From: Verrucomicrobiota bacterium
GTDB taxonomy: Bacteria; Verrucomicrobiota; Kiritimatiellia; UBA8416; JABMPJ01
Assembly: GCA_018648805.1 (NCBI GenBank)
Contig: JABGQM010000008.1
Coordinates: 1-64,000 of the forward strand
DNA: 64,000 nucleotides
Reading direction: 5' to 3'
How positions within the stretch are numbered: position 1 is the first letter of the stretch; each line of letters begins with the position of its first letter. This document shows, in pieces, positions 19,401 through 28,900 of this stretch. The notes under the pieces are model-generated. The model was not told the origin of the DNA and made no database searches. It saw nothing but the letters and a program-made list of their open reading frames with translations. The position numbers and the translations under genes are program-made.

Positions 19401-19753
19401 ACCGCTATCGCTTGCAGCCCTGCATCGCCGCGCGATCCAACGGCATGGCCCTCGTCACATACTCGGCTCCGGAGATCGGTACGTACAACGCGATGCGGGC
19501 AACAGCGCTACTCATCGACACGGCCATGCGACCGATTACACTGGCGTGCGGAACGGGCGGACAAGTGATGGTGACAGTGTCGAACACCTACCCGGACCGC
19601 GTCTACGACCTAATGAAGACACCCAGCCTGGCTGCGTCGTCGGGGTGGGCTCCCCTCGGCCTCAACACCATCGGCAACGGCGGCACATTGACGTTCACCA
19701 ACGCTCTCGGGGCCGGTGCCGCATTCTACAGAGCAACCGCCACGCCGCGCTGA
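16403..19753 (+). CDS. Secreted protein with about 14 'AWEDxR' propeller-type repeats
   Basis: A 1116-aa exported protein; ATG 16403 is set by AAGGAGG 5 nt upstream and is followed by a signal peptide ending near WGGDVSV. After a ~270-residue N-terminal region come about 14 repeats of 50-70 residues with the pattern VAWNG-x-x-(F/Y)-LVAWED-x-R ... (I/L)Y-(A/G)-x-RV-x-x-x-G-x-VLD-x-x-GI-x-(I/V)C-x. Each looks like one four-stranded blade, so two seven-bladed beta-propellers are plausible. The C-terminus (AFYRATATPR) carries the FYR-type end module. Function unknown; probably surface recognition or adhesion. It is a standalone gene with its own upstream region. Confidence 0.85.
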   Translation: MKRVWSSVVGGVAVLTIPLAWGGDVSVRVCRVPENAPAWAIPYGAEYWRIPVRHASPPAPPGGAARFQRAANAGEVVERVHHAFRSDGLGTAPVAHASTYEVDARPNAISFRPSYLRGECPDPVECVLRTRSVTVGEHELMSARPLPGFTVGNVAQACLSEAVGIVEHAEARSDALYVTWCFAHALPNDGDLSVHFDVGGMRYAGATARGHHFADASDVSRVCVGPATLVDSTGARWPVATHTTAHGLAVTVPRTVLACVQAPFCVDPAVSAEFGLDSRLVSAPAVAYQLSPSICWNGTEHLVVWEDTRVGDAGLSMADIFAARVTPTGAVLDPFGIPVCTAEGWQRDPDVAWNGTHYLVAWSDQRAGDFDVYGARITSSGVVVETNGVPLHTASAVDQDHVSVASDGTDFLAVWEDARSEGHIRGRRIAADGVPAGVAGQVVNAHSSQQDSPSVAWGGTNYFLAWQQSYTTSGGAYYSDVYGTRLDPNGVPVDAVAVRMETSVDTKSEPDVTWGAGQYFVAWKHTDRPATPLRSDIYGTRVSTAGQVLDAGGIQICTQADNQMSPSVTFGSTDYLVVWEDGRGDDNGIYASRVSTAGVVQDGDGLLVCDADDGQLAPCVAWNGSAFLVAWEDTGQLYDTDILAARVLSDGSCPDGDGYCVSYGGNSEWVPSAAWGDTNYLVVWEDDGIGDGSSTDIRATRLGPNGTILDPAGIDVCVATNAQNRPVVAWNGSTFLVAWEDERNALPSNQQYEDLYAARVSDTGTVLDPGGIGVCTNPGPQYTPCVAADDAGNWLLAWRDYRVAVSPYPSDIYGSRMSAAGTVMDPTGIAICTATESQFDPTVAFGEGHWFVAWEDDRDGVNPQVYGTRVSTAGTVLDASGIPIGNGPNDQANPSVAWGDDRFLCVWQDARNAEVAEHVDRYDIYGARVSGGVNLDTVNIPVATNDMWQTDAAVAWTGDEFLCLWEDQRNSPHDIWGARVDRDGTVLDGMATGFALVTPHRYRLQPCIAARSNGMALVTYSAPEIGTYNAMRATALLIDTAMRPITLACGTGGQVMVTVSNTYPDRVYDLMKTPSLAASSGWAPLGLNTIGNGGTLTFTNALGAGAAFYRATATPR

Positions 19754-19859
19754 GACGATGCCATCTGCGCCCTGAACAAGGGATCACCTGCGTCTCGAGC
19801 CTTGCCCGTTGGACTGAAGCGCATTAGTCTCTCTATCAACTGGTTGAAGGGAGGCTGCA

Positions 19860-20954
19860 ATGAAGAAGATGGGCGTTTATCTCACATGTGCAGTACTGGC
19901 GCTGACGGCCGGGTGCGGGGAGAGCAAGACACCGCCAACAGATGTAGGGATCGGCCTGGAGAGAACCCACGAGCCACGCGAGCATGCGTTCACACTTCTG
20001 GTTCCCAACGGGTGGCAGATCGAAGGCGGTATTTTCCGCGTCAACGCCGCCCAGGCTGGAGGACCTCTTAATGCTCTGGAGGCGAAGTGCAATCTTACGT
20101 TGAGAAGCGATGCCACAGGTACAGTGGCCATGCGTATTCTCCCTGATATCGTTTACGCACATGCGGGCATCGGCGCGGGCATGTGGGGGCGTGGCAGCAC
20201 CTACCAGGGCGCAGAGGTGAGGGCGATAGAGAATGCACAGTCACACCTCAAAGCCCTCTTCCATGCCGCACACCCGACAGCGGACAACGTAACCTTCATC
20301 AAGGAGCACTCACTGCCTGGAGAAATCGAATCCATGAATCGTGGTGCGGCATATATGAACGCCCTGTTCCAGAAGATCGGGATCGGTCATATGCGATTTC
20401 GCCATGACGCGGCGGGGGCCGTCATCGAATATGACGAAGCTGGGCAGCGCTTTCGCGAGGTATGGTTGACGGGCATAGTGGATCAGCGCGCCGCCATGAC
20501 ATGGAAGAACACGCGCACACTGAGTTTCCGCGCTCCAGTCGAATCGTTTGATCGCTGGCGTCCCATCATGGATGCCATTCGCTTCTCCATTCGCTTCAAT
20601 CCACAGTGGGTGCTGAAGGAGGCCGAAGGCCAGCAGCAGCGGGCGGACTACGTCATGAAGATACTTGAGGAGGGGCGACGTATAGACCGGGAAATCGCAC
20701 AGAACACCACGGTTACTCGCGAAGAGATTATGAACGATAACTTCCTGGTTCTTACCGGACAGGAAGAGTTCATCAACCAGCACACGGGCGAAGTTGAGAC
20801 AGACACAGATGCATTTCGATATCGATGGACAACAGATGGCGGCGACGTCTACTACACGGATGAAGAGAACATCGATCCAAACGATTTCATGCAGCGCACC
20901 GACTATAAGCGCTCTCCTATCCGCCCCCGCCGGGGCGGTGCCCCGACGCGTTAG
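19860..20954 (+). CDS. Lipoprotein of unknown function
   Basis: A 364-aa protein with a lipobox (LTAGC, Cys about residue 19) and a good ribosome-binding site (AAGGGAGG upstream of ATG 19860). The mature domain begins with a segment like a beta-sandwich stress or phage-shock lipoprotein domain (FTLLVPNGWQIEGG), contains DGxGW-like aromatic motifs in the middle (MTWKNTRTLSFRAP) and ends with a basic, proline-rich tail (RSPIRPRRGGAPTR). I do not recognise the family. It lies between two giant surface-protein genes and may be an accessory lipoprotein for one of them; that is inference from position only. Confidence 0.75.
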   Translation: MKKMGVYLTCAVLALTAGCGESKTPPTDVGIGLERTHEPREHAFTLLVPNGWQIEGGIFRVNAAQAGGPLNALEAKCNLTLRSDATGTVAMRILPDIVYAHAGIGAGMWGRGSTYQGAEVRAIENAQSHLKALFHAAHPTADNVTFIKEHSLPGEIESMNRGAAYMNALFQKIGIGHMRFRHDAAGAVIEYDEAGQRFREVWLTGIVDQRAAMTWKNTRTLSFRAPVESFDRWRPIMDAIRFSIRFNPQWVLKEAEGQQQRADYVMKILEEGRRIDREIAQNTTVTREEIMNDNFLVLTGQEEFINQHTGEVETDTDAFRYRWTTDGGDVYYTDEENIDPNDFMQRTDYKRSPIRPRRGGAPTR

Positions 20955-21267
20955 AGTGGTTTAGGTGAACCCGTGGGGCGCACCTGACCGCCCACGCTTG
21001 CCCGCCTGTGACGGGGTATGGTCCCACACCCCATTCATCCCCGGCTTTGTGGAGGGGATGTGAGCGAATCCGGCACCAGAAGACAGAAGTGTTCACGAGT
21101 CTGACGGGGAATCTTCTTGTGACTTCGTGTACTTCAAGTCCTCATCAAACCGCTGGTGTACGATGGGTGGATGCGGTAAACTGCTGGATGGCGTTTGGAT
21201 CAATGTTCCCGGTACTGGGACGCGTGTTGGCTCGAGCGCCTTGACAACAGGAGATTGGAGAACCGCG
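20955..21267 (+). other. 313-bp intergenic region with a hairpin
   Basis: No gene is supported. CATCCCC (21036-21042) is complemented by GGGGATG (21054-21060), a 7-bp stem with an 11-nt loop but no T-run, so it is not a clear terminator. A looser CGTGGG/CCCACG pair lies at about 20971-20996. The right part should hold the promoter of the 21268 gene, which has GGAG at 21257-21260. Confidence 0.35.
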
Positions 21268-24159
21268 ATGAAGCAGAGCGTGATGCGGATACTGGTTGTG
21301 AACATGTTGCTGCTTGTGGCAACACGTTCGTCGGCAGGCACACTTTCGGACGGGCGGGTGTGTCCGCTCAACGGCAATCTCTCCACCCCGTTCCGGTTCA
21401 GTGTTGTCTATACCGATCCCGCCACGAACTTGCCGTCCGCTATTCAATTTGTTGTGGATGAAGGTGCCACGAACGTCATGTCCGAGGCCGACGCAACTGA
21501 TACAGATACGAGTGACGGGAAGACGTATCGCTGGCAGGGCTCGTTGGCAGCCGGACGCCACTTCTTCCGCTTCGCCTCGGAACCCGCTTCGGGAGGGGAT
21601 GTTCTACCACACGACGGTCCCGTCGTAAGTGACGTGTCTCTACAGTTCCGGGAGTTCTTTCATTTTCTCCAGTGCAACGCCGATCCGTCCCTGGAGAGCC
21701 ATCCCACGGAGGCGTCATCCGTCGTGCCGGCGGGTGATGTGAATGGTGACGGCGAGCCAGACTTGATGTACGGATGGTGCCGCGCCACCGTTCTGGGGAA
21801 CCTCGATGAGGGAATCGCGGAAGTCTACTTCGGACCCCTTTTCACAAACCATGTCACGCTGCTCCACCCCGACTATCCTGCGGGAGCACGCTTCGGCGAT
21901 GTCGTGAAAGCGGTGGGGGATGTCGACGGCGACGGATGCGATGACGTCGCGGTAGGGAGCTACGATGAGCATCCATTGTGGGATGCAGAGATGTTTGTCT
22001 ATAGCGGCAACACCAACGAAACACTGCAGCTTCTTCGCCGCTTCTCGACAGGTAATGATCTAGCGCCTGTCGGGGGTGCAGACATGGATGGCGACGGCTA
22101 CTCGGACGTTGTGGCGGAGGAACTTATCGACATCGAAAACAACGGTCATCCCCAATGCAAGGTCCATGTCATCTTTGGGCCTGCCCTGAGCACCGACACG
22201 GTTAAGAACCTCGGCATATTCTCTCCTCGGGGACGAGCCATGGCCGACCGAAACGGCGATGGCTACCCGGACTCGGTGCATAGTGGCCTGGACATCGGCG
22301 AACCCAGCTCAAGCGAGGAGCAGGTGCGAGCCATCAATGGCCCGGGCCTTGGCGCAAATACCGTTGTCTCGCGTAGCTCGGCTTGGACCCATTTCGTCGG
22401 ACTGGGTGACGTGAACGGTGACGGCAATGACGACTTCGCTGCAACAGCCAGCTTGATCTATTTCGATCCCGGGCAGCCCTCCTGGTACTCGGGCCCAGAC
22501 CTCACCTCGCCCAGCGCGATCCCCATTCCGACCAGCCCATCCTACACGTTCCAGGGCCACTTCGGGGCAGGCGATATGAGCGGCGACGGACGCCCCGACT
22601 ATGCGGCGATTGAGATGACTGATGCCGACCAGTATACCGGATATGTGATCCCGATGTGGCACGAAGGAAGCCTCCCGTTTCAGAATCACACCAATATCTC
22701 AAGCTACTGGGTCTGGCGTCAGTACGACTACAAGCCTCATTGCGGGAGGCTGGGCGATCTGGGCGGGAACGGGCTATCGGACATTTTTACTTCGGGCCCC
22801 GGAAGCGCTGTTGGACCATGGGGGCACTCTGTAGGCTACAGCATGGGTACCGTGCAGGTGCTTGAGCCTTACTATCCCTACCCGATAACCGCTACCGACC
22901 TCCCTGCCCACTACCGGGGCCGCATGGCCGGTCTGAAGGTCAATCTGCTTCTTTGGGGGACATCGCCGCTTACTTGGAATCACATGCCGAACGGCATGAT
23001 CTCCATCATCGCGGGTCCTGCGGAAGCTGGCGGGAGGGCACCGATTATCATCCCTTCCGAGTCACTCTTCATCCCTGACCATTTTGGCGGAGATTCCGGT
23101 CAGGTTCAGGGATGGCGCATACGCTCCACCGGCCAGGATGGCAGTGGCTCGATCATCATGACGGGCGTCAATGCTGGCCAAGTCGACTTGACCATGGAGT
23201 TGGACGTATCCATTGTGCGTGTCGGTTCTCCCGAGCAGATCCTTGCGAGTGACCGGATTCGCTTGAAATTCGAAGCGGACCCTCCTTTTGATTTCGCCAC
23301 CGGGTATGTCGTGCTCAAAGCGCGGGGTGTGAATTCCCATCTCTTTCGAGTTCCCGGCATCCCTACAACTCCCGCCACGATTACGCTCGCGGGCTATGTC
23401 GACTATGTTCGTCCCAGCGGTCCTGGGATGCTTGTGCGTATCCCTGCGTGCGTCGACTACGGCAGCCTCGAAGTCCACACCGCGTCCGATCCCTTACCGG
23501 TTGCACTCTGCAATCTCGGCGGCAGTGACATCACCGTAACGGGTATCTCGTCCCCGGTTGCGCCGTTCACCGTTCTCGATATGCCTACCTTGCCCGCCAC
23601 GGTCGGGAGTGGTTCCGCCCTCGTGTTCCACACGCAGTTCACGCCGCCCGCCCTCGGTGCCTATGACGCGGTCATCACGGTTAACTCGACCGACGGCGCT
23701 AAGCCGGTTCAGACTGTGGCGTTAAGCGGGTTCGGTATGTCGGCAGGCGAAACCGACTCCGACGGTGACGGTATGCCAGATTCGTTCGAAAATGATCATT
23801 CCGTGCCCGTTGATTCAGGCATCAGTGGATTGCAGGTCCACGTTCTCGATGGACACCTCGATTACGATGGCGATGGGCTCTGTAACCTAGATGAGTGCTA
23901 TGCCGATACGGACCCGACGTCGTCAAACTCGGTCTTCAGAATCACAGCCATCGACCTCGGGGCTACCGGTGAGGTATCGGTCACCTGGTTCTCCAGCACC
24001 AACCGCACCTACGCACTGCAACGCTCATGGAGTCTGGGCACGGGGCTGAGCAATGTGACCTCCGGCATCAGTGGCGAGCCCGTGACTACGACACAGCAGG
24101 ACAAGCCTTCGGAGCATTCAGGGAGTATGTTCTACCGCGTGAAGGTGGAGCTACAGTAG
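21268..24159 (+). CDS. Secreted FG-GAP/VCBS propeller, ASH-like and TSP3 protein
   Basis: A 963-aa exported protein starting at ATG 21268 (GGAG 7 nt upstream; signal peptide to about residue 24). It has at least seven FG-GAP/VCBS-type calcium-binding motifs (GDVNGDGEPDL, GDVDGDGCDDV, GADMDGDGYSDV, DRNGDGYPDSV, GDVNGDGNDDF, GDMSGDGRPDY, GDLGGNGLSDI), consistent with one seven-bladed integrin-alpha-type propeller (about residues 150-545). A choice-of-anchor-D/ASPM-SPD-2-Hydin-like Ig domain follows (LPVALCNLGGSDITV ... AVITVNSTDG, about 740-830), then TSP3 (DSDGDGMPDSFEN near 830), then the FYR end module (GSMFYRVKVELQ). Probably surface-displayed and calcium-stabilised. Confidence 0.88.
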   Translation: MKQSVMRILVVNMLLLVATRSSAGTLSDGRVCPLNGNLSTPFRFSVVYTDPATNLPSAIQFVVDEGATNVMSEADATDTDTSDGKTYRWQGSLAAGRHFFRFASEPASGGDVLPHDGPVVSDVSLQFREFFHFLQCNADPSLESHPTEASSVVPAGDVNGDGEPDLMYGWCRATVLGNLDEGIAEVYFGPLFTNHVTLLHPDYPAGARFGDVVKAVGDVDGDGCDDVAVGSYDEHPLWDAEMFVYSGNTNETLQLLRRFSTGNDLAPVGGADMDGDGYSDVVAEELIDIENNGHPQCKVHVIFGPALSTDTVKNLGIFSPRGRAMADRNGDGYPDSVHSGLDIGEPSSSEEQVRAINGPGLGANTVVSRSSAWTHFVGLGDVNGDGNDDFAATASLIYFDPGQPSWYSGPDLTSPSAIPIPTSPSYTFQGHFGAGDMSGDGRPDYAAIEMTDADQYTGYVIPMWHEGSLPFQNHTNISSYWVWRQYDYKPHCGRLGDLGGNGLSDIFTSGPGSAVGPWGHSVGYSMGTVQVLEPYYPYPITATDLPAHYRGRMAGLKVNLLLWGTSPLTWNHMPNGMISIIAGPAEAGGRAPIIIPSESLFIPDHFGGDSGQVQGWRIRSTGQDGSGSIIMTGVNAGQVDLTMELDVSIVRVGSPEQILASDRIRLKFEADPPFDFATGYVVLKARGVNSHLFRVPGIPTTPATITLAGYVDYVRPSGPGMLVRIPACVDYGSLEVHTASDPLPVALCNLGGSDITVTGISSPVAPFTVLDMPTLPATVGSGSALVFHTQFTPPALGAYDAVITVNSTDGAKPVQTVALSGFGMSAGETDSDGDGMPDSFENDHSVPVDSGISGLQVHVLDGHLDYDGDGLCNLDECYADTDPTSSNSVFRITAIDLGATGEVSVTWFSSTNRTYALQRSWSLGTGLSNVTSGISGEPVTTTQQDKPSEHSGSMFYRVKVELQ

Positions 24160-24172
24160 CGTTGACGAACGA

Positions 24173-24189
24173 CACTGCAAGAAGCAGTG
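24173..24189 (+). terminator. Short hairpin after the FG-GAP gene
   Basis: CACTGC (24173-24178), loop AAGAA, GCAGTG (24184-24189): a perfect 6-bp stem 14 nt after the stop codon. No T-run follows, so intrinsic termination is uncertain. Confidence 0.35.
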
Positions 24190-24355
24190 GACCTTGCGCG
24201 GCGGGCGATCCCCAGTGAGAAGCGTGTTTCGTCAAGATGGCCATGCAAGGCGCTGCCCTCGAAACTGAATGCGTCTCCGATGTTAAGAGGCAAGATGCAA
24301 CTCTCGCATCTACGCAACTTGACAAGCTATGGCAGTTGCACACATGCTACTCTCT

Positions 24356-25705
24356 ATGAACACGATAGCAGACAGCTTGGTGCATGATCCCATTCTGGAT
24401 TCGATCACGGAGGGGGTCTTTACGGTCGACCAGGAATGGCACATCACGTCGTTCAACCGCGCGGCTGAGGAGATTACGGGAATTCCGCGCGACCGGGCGA
24501 TCGGCAAGCCCTGCAAGGATATCCTGCGCGCCAACATCTGTGAGGGGCGCTGTGCGCTCGGGCAGACCATGGAGAGCGGGAACCCGATCGTGAACCGCTC
24601 GATCACCATCGTCAACGACCGGGGGCAGCGCAAGCCGGTCAGCATCACGACCGCCCTGCTGAAGGACAGTACCGGCGAGATCATCGGCGGCGTCGAGACG
24701 TTTCGGGACCTGACACGCATCGAGAAGCTGCGTCGTGAGATTCGCCATCAGCATGAACTGGCCGACATCATCAGCCGCAACCATCGTATGCAGGGCCTGT
24801 TCGGCGTGCTACCGGACATTGCAGAGAGCCCCAGCACTGTCCTCATCGAAGGCGAAAGCGGAACGGGCAAGGAGCTCTTCGCCGCGGCCATCCACCAGCT
24901 CAGCAAACGCAGCAAGAAACCCTTTGTGGCGGTCAACTGCGGCGCCCTGCCCGACACGCTCCTGGAATCGGAGCTGTTCGGATACAAGGCGGGCGCCTTC
25001 ACCGATGCCAAGAAAGATAAGCCCGGCCGTTTCGCGCTGGCCGAGGGCGGAACGCTCTTCCTGGACGAGATTGGCGACGTCTCGCCCGCCATGCAGGTGC
25101 GCCTGCTGCGTTTCTTGCAGGAGCGTGTCTACGAGCCACTCGGATCGGTCGCGCCGATCCGCTCGAACGTCCGCATCGTGGCGGCAACCCACCGGGACCT
25201 GGCGGCACTCGTCAAGGAAGGGACATTCCGCGAGGATCTCTTCTATCGCATCAACATCGTCAAGCTGGAGATCCCCCCGCTGCGCGACCGACTGGAGGAT
25301 GTTCCCCTACTGGTCGAGCACTTCATCGACAGCTTCAACACGCTACAGGGCAAGGAGATCGCGGGCGTGAGCGACGATGCCCTGGCCTGCCTGATGGCAC
25401 ACGACTATCCCGGCAACGTGCGTGAGCTGGAGAACCTGATCGAACGCGCCTTCATTCTCTGCCGCTCCGGCCAGATCGAACGCGAACACCTGCCCGACCC
25501 CATCTGCCACCAATCACCCATGGGCCACACCGGTGACCCATGCGACGGCTTCAAACAGATGGAGGCCGCTTTCCTGATGAGCGCCCTACGCCAGCACAAC
25601 TGGAACCGCACCGAAACCGCCAAAGCCCTCGGCATCCATAAAACCACCCTCTTCCGCAAGATCAAGGCGCTCGATCTGAATCCACCACGACAGGGGTCTG
25701 CCTGA
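24356..25705 (+). CDS. PAS-domain sigma-54 activator (NtrC-type AAA+, Fis HTH)
   Basis: A 449-aa enhancer-binding protein that would activate sigma-54 RNA polymerase. Order: PAS sensor (about residues 5-120, with an NICEGRC Cys pair that could sense redox or metal), AAA+ domain (about 140-375; Walker A GESGTGKE, Walker [11 protein letters not shown]), and a C-terminal Fis-type HTH (about 400-445, NWNRTETAKALGIHKTTLFRKI). The sigma-54-contacting loop reads GAFTDA instead of GAFTGA, a variant I recall in PAS-type members. The ATG at 24356 is preferred to the in-frame ATG at 24329. Its 3' end overlaps the convergent small membrane gene by 44 bp. It neighbours the sigma-54-controlled efflux operon. 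Confidence 0.93.
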   Translation: MNTIADSLVHDPILDSITEGVFTVDQEWHITSFNRAAEEITGIPRDRAIGKPCKDILRANICEGRCALGQTMESGNPIVNRSITIVNDRGQRKPVSITTALLKDSTGEIIGGVETFRDLTRIEKLRREIRHQHELADIISRNHRMQGLFGVLPDIAESPSTVLIEGESGTGKELFAAAIHQLSKRSKKPFVAVNCGALPDTLLESELFGYKAGAFTDAKKDKPGRFALAEGGTLFLDEIGDVSPAMQVRLLRFLQERVYEPLGSVAPIRSNVRIVAATHRDLAALVKEGTFREDLFYRINIVKLEIPPLRDRLEDVPLLVEHFIDSFNTLQGKEIAGVSDDALACLMAHDYPGNVRELENLIERAFILCRSGQIEREHLPDPICHQSPMGHTGDPCDGFKQMEAAFLMSALRQHNWNRTETAKALGIHKTTLFRKIKALDLNPPRQGSA

Positions 25706-25934
25706 GTCTTGCGTAACAGGAAAAAGCCAGGCACACCAGCACACCCAGGATAGCAACCATGGACGCAGCGGCAAACGCCGCCACTTTGAATGGCAGATTC
25801 CACTGGCTCGACATCTGGTGGACCAGGGTATCCCCATACAGGGGATAGATCCCCCATGTTGCGACAACCGCACACAGGGACAAGCACACCCACCCTATTG
25901 ACCATGTCACAACCGACTGCTCACGAGTACTCAT
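25662..25934 (-). CDS. Small two-TM membrane protein at the end of the efflux operon
   Basis: A 90-aa protein with two hydrophobic segments (about residues 10-30 and 47-72) and a short polar tail. Its ATG overlaps the stop of the RND permease gene in ATGA, so it is translationally coupled and very likely real. Family not recognised; by size and topology it may be an accessory subunit of the pump or a small inner-membrane protein of the DUF2892 type. The 3' end overlaps the sigma-54 activator antisense by 44 bp. Confidence 0.7.
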   Translation of the reverse strand: MSTREQSVVTWSIGWVCLSLCAVVATWGIYPLYGDTLVHQMSSQWNLPFKVAAFAAASMVAILGVLVCLAFSCYARLRQTPVVVDSDRAP

Positions 25935-28900
25935 TTTGCTTTCCTCCCCATGCCTTTGCGTGTGAAGAGATCGTAGAGAACCGGCATCACAAAGAGGGTC
26001 AGGATGCCTGAGACCAGGATCCCGCCTACACAGCCGATACCGACGTTGTTGCGCATTTCGCCGCCGATGCCCTGCGACACCGCCAGCGGCATCATCCCGA
26101 GCACGGCGGCGATCGTGACCATGAGGACCGGACGGAAGCGTTCCGTGGCCGCCGTGATCATGGCCTTGTGCCGCGGAACCCCTTCCGCCACGTGCACATT
26201 GAACTGATCCATGATCAGAATCGCGTTGTTCACCACGATACCAACCATCATCACTGCGCCCATCATCGAGAACACATCCATGCTCTTCCCGGTCAGACCA
26301 AGCGCCCAGAGCATACCAATCAGCCCAAGCGGCAAAGTCACCAGGATGAGCGCAGGTTGGCGGAACGACTCCAGGATCGCGGCCAACGCGAGAATGACCA
26401 GGATAATGCCAATCAGCCCGGCCTCTCCGAACGCAACCATCGCCTCCCCCATCATCTCACCCATACCGCCGAACCTGAATTCGTAGCCCGGAGGAAGGTC
26501 TCCCTCCTCTTCCATGGCGGTCGTGAGATTCTGCATCGCCGGGCCAAGAGGAGCGCCTGGCTCCAGCTGGGAAAAGAGCTTGGCAACACGACGTTTGTCT
26601 TCACGCGTGATCTGAACCGGAGCCAGCGTGTCGCGCACGTCGGCCAGCGTGGTCAGCGCCAACGCATGACCGGGGCCGCCCGGAAGCGCGAATTGCTCGA
26701 CCTGCCCCTTGCCCTCCTGCTCTTCGTATTTCACCACGATATCGTAAGTGCGGGCACCCGACTTGAATGAGCCGGCATCCATTCCGGCTACGTTAGCGCG
26801 CAGGGCCATCCCCAGTGTCGTTGCCGGAATGGCAGCGTCCGAGAGAATCGTCCGGTTCGGGTACACACGAAGTTCCGGCTTCCCGGGACGCGCCGTGGTG
26901 TCGATATCACGCAAACCGTCCACACCGCCGGCCAGGTCTGCTGCCCGTATGGCGAGCGCATCCAGCGTGTCGAGGTCCGGCCCGGCGATTTCCATCTCAA
27001 CAGGGATGTTATCACCACCGATCATTGAGGGGATCGACAACGACACCATCGCCCCAGGGAACGATGCCATCTCGGCACGCGCCATTTCCATAAGTTCATG
27101 GATTGTTTCTTCGCGCTCAATGCGCTCCGAGAAACGCAGGAAGCACTGGGCAAGGTGCACGCCCTCCGTAGCCTGCCCAACCATCCCCTCAACCTTACCC
27201 ACTGTCACCAGCATGTGACGAAGCTGCGGCAGGCCCTCCAGGCGTTCGACCGCGTCGCTCACGCCTTTCTCGGTTGTGGCAAGCGTGGAACTGGTCGGGA
27301 ACTCCAACTTCACGTAGACCTCGCCCTTGTCCGTGTCCGAGAACATGTTGAACCCGGCTGCCCCACCCACCTTCAGTGAATGCACAAACATCAGCACAAC
27401 GACAACCATCAACAGGGCCGCCGCCCAACGATGGCGTTCGTTGAACTGCAGGATCCGGCGATAGACACCTATGACAGCGTCCAAACCGCGGTTCCAGCCC
27501 GCCTCCATGCGGCCCAGTACCCCGCGCTGCTTCTCATTCGCCGGCTTCAGCAGCAGCGAACAGAGCATGGGGGTCAACGTAAACGACAGGAAAAGCGACA
27601 CGACGGTCATGATGAACATCGTCAGAGCCAACGGCCGAATGAAGTTACCGACCATACTCCCCATGAGTGCGAGCGGAAAAAGCACAACCATGTTGGTTCC
27701 CGCGCTGGCCAGCACGGCCACAAACGTCTCCTTCGCGCCCAGTTGAGCGGCCTCTTTGGGTGTCTTTCCCTCACCCAAACGCTTCACGATTCCCTCGAGG
27801 ACCACGATGGAGTTGGTCACGAGAATACCTACCGACATGCCGATCGCGATGAGGGTTGGCGTATTGAGTGTCATGCCCGCCATCTGCATAAAGAACAGGC
27901 CCACCACGATTGTGAGCGGCATCGTAATGCCGACCACCAGCAACGCACGCAGGTTGTAGAGAAAGAGGAAAAGAATCGCCACCGTCAGAAGCACGCCCTG
28001 AAACACATTCGACCATGCGCTGGCGTTGGTAGCGCGGATGAATGTGCCATCGTCACTGATCCACACCAGCTCCATACCACCGGGCAATCCCGACTGGAGC
28101 TCGGAAAATGCCTCACGTACACCATCCGCCACCGCCACTGCGTTGGCATCGGACTTTTTGACAATCTTGATGGCTACGCCGGGCCGTCCGTCAACAATCG
28201 CCGACTGACGCACTTCCTCTGTACCCATGGCAACCGTAGCCACATCACGAATGTAACAGCGTCTTCCGTCAACGCTCACCAACTCCAGATCGCCGATTCG
28301 GTCAATGTCGCGGTAGTCGGCATCGAACTTGACCGAGTACTCTGTATCGCCTTCGCGAATGCGCCCGACCGGAATCAGGCGCACACCCGCCTGGATTGCC
28401 TGCACAACCTGGAGGCTGCTCAGTCCTCGCGCCGCCAACTCATCGCGGTCCAGCAACACCTGCACCTCACGCTCCGCCCCGCCGATAAGCTCGACATCGG
28501 CTACGCCGCTCACAATCGAGAGGCGATCACGAAACGTATTGTCCGCGTAGTCATATAGCTCATCCAGCGGCGCGTCACCCGTCAGCCCGAGCGTCACGAT
28601 CGCCTTGGCGTTGATATCGAATTTCTGAATCACCGGATCTTCAGCGTCCGCCGGCAGGTCAGACTTAATCAGGTCCAGCTTCTCACGAACATCCATGGCG
28701 GCCACATCCACGTCCACGTCGAGCTGGAACTCGAGGAAAGTGAGACCGACATCTTCCATGCAACTGGACGATATGTGTTTGAGACCATCAATCGTTCCCA
28801 CCGCATCTTCGATCTTCTTCGCGATGTCAGTTTCAATCTCGCTGGGACTGGCACCAGGATAGATCGTCTGGACCGTGACAAACGGCAGTTCCATCTTGGG

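Noticed and set aside
21700..22800. Repeated short motifs that could suggest a CRISPR-like array
   Set aside because: They are degenerate GDVNGDG-type codons of FG-GAP repeats without conserved DNA repeats or regular spacers.
24173..24189. Definite rho-independent terminator
   Set aside because: Hairpin has no T-run; kept only as a low-confidence feature.
26168..28558. Long plus-strand frames (26168-26770, 27380-28558)
   Set aside because: Antisense to the RND permease; His/Arg/Gln-rich composition typical of shadow frames.
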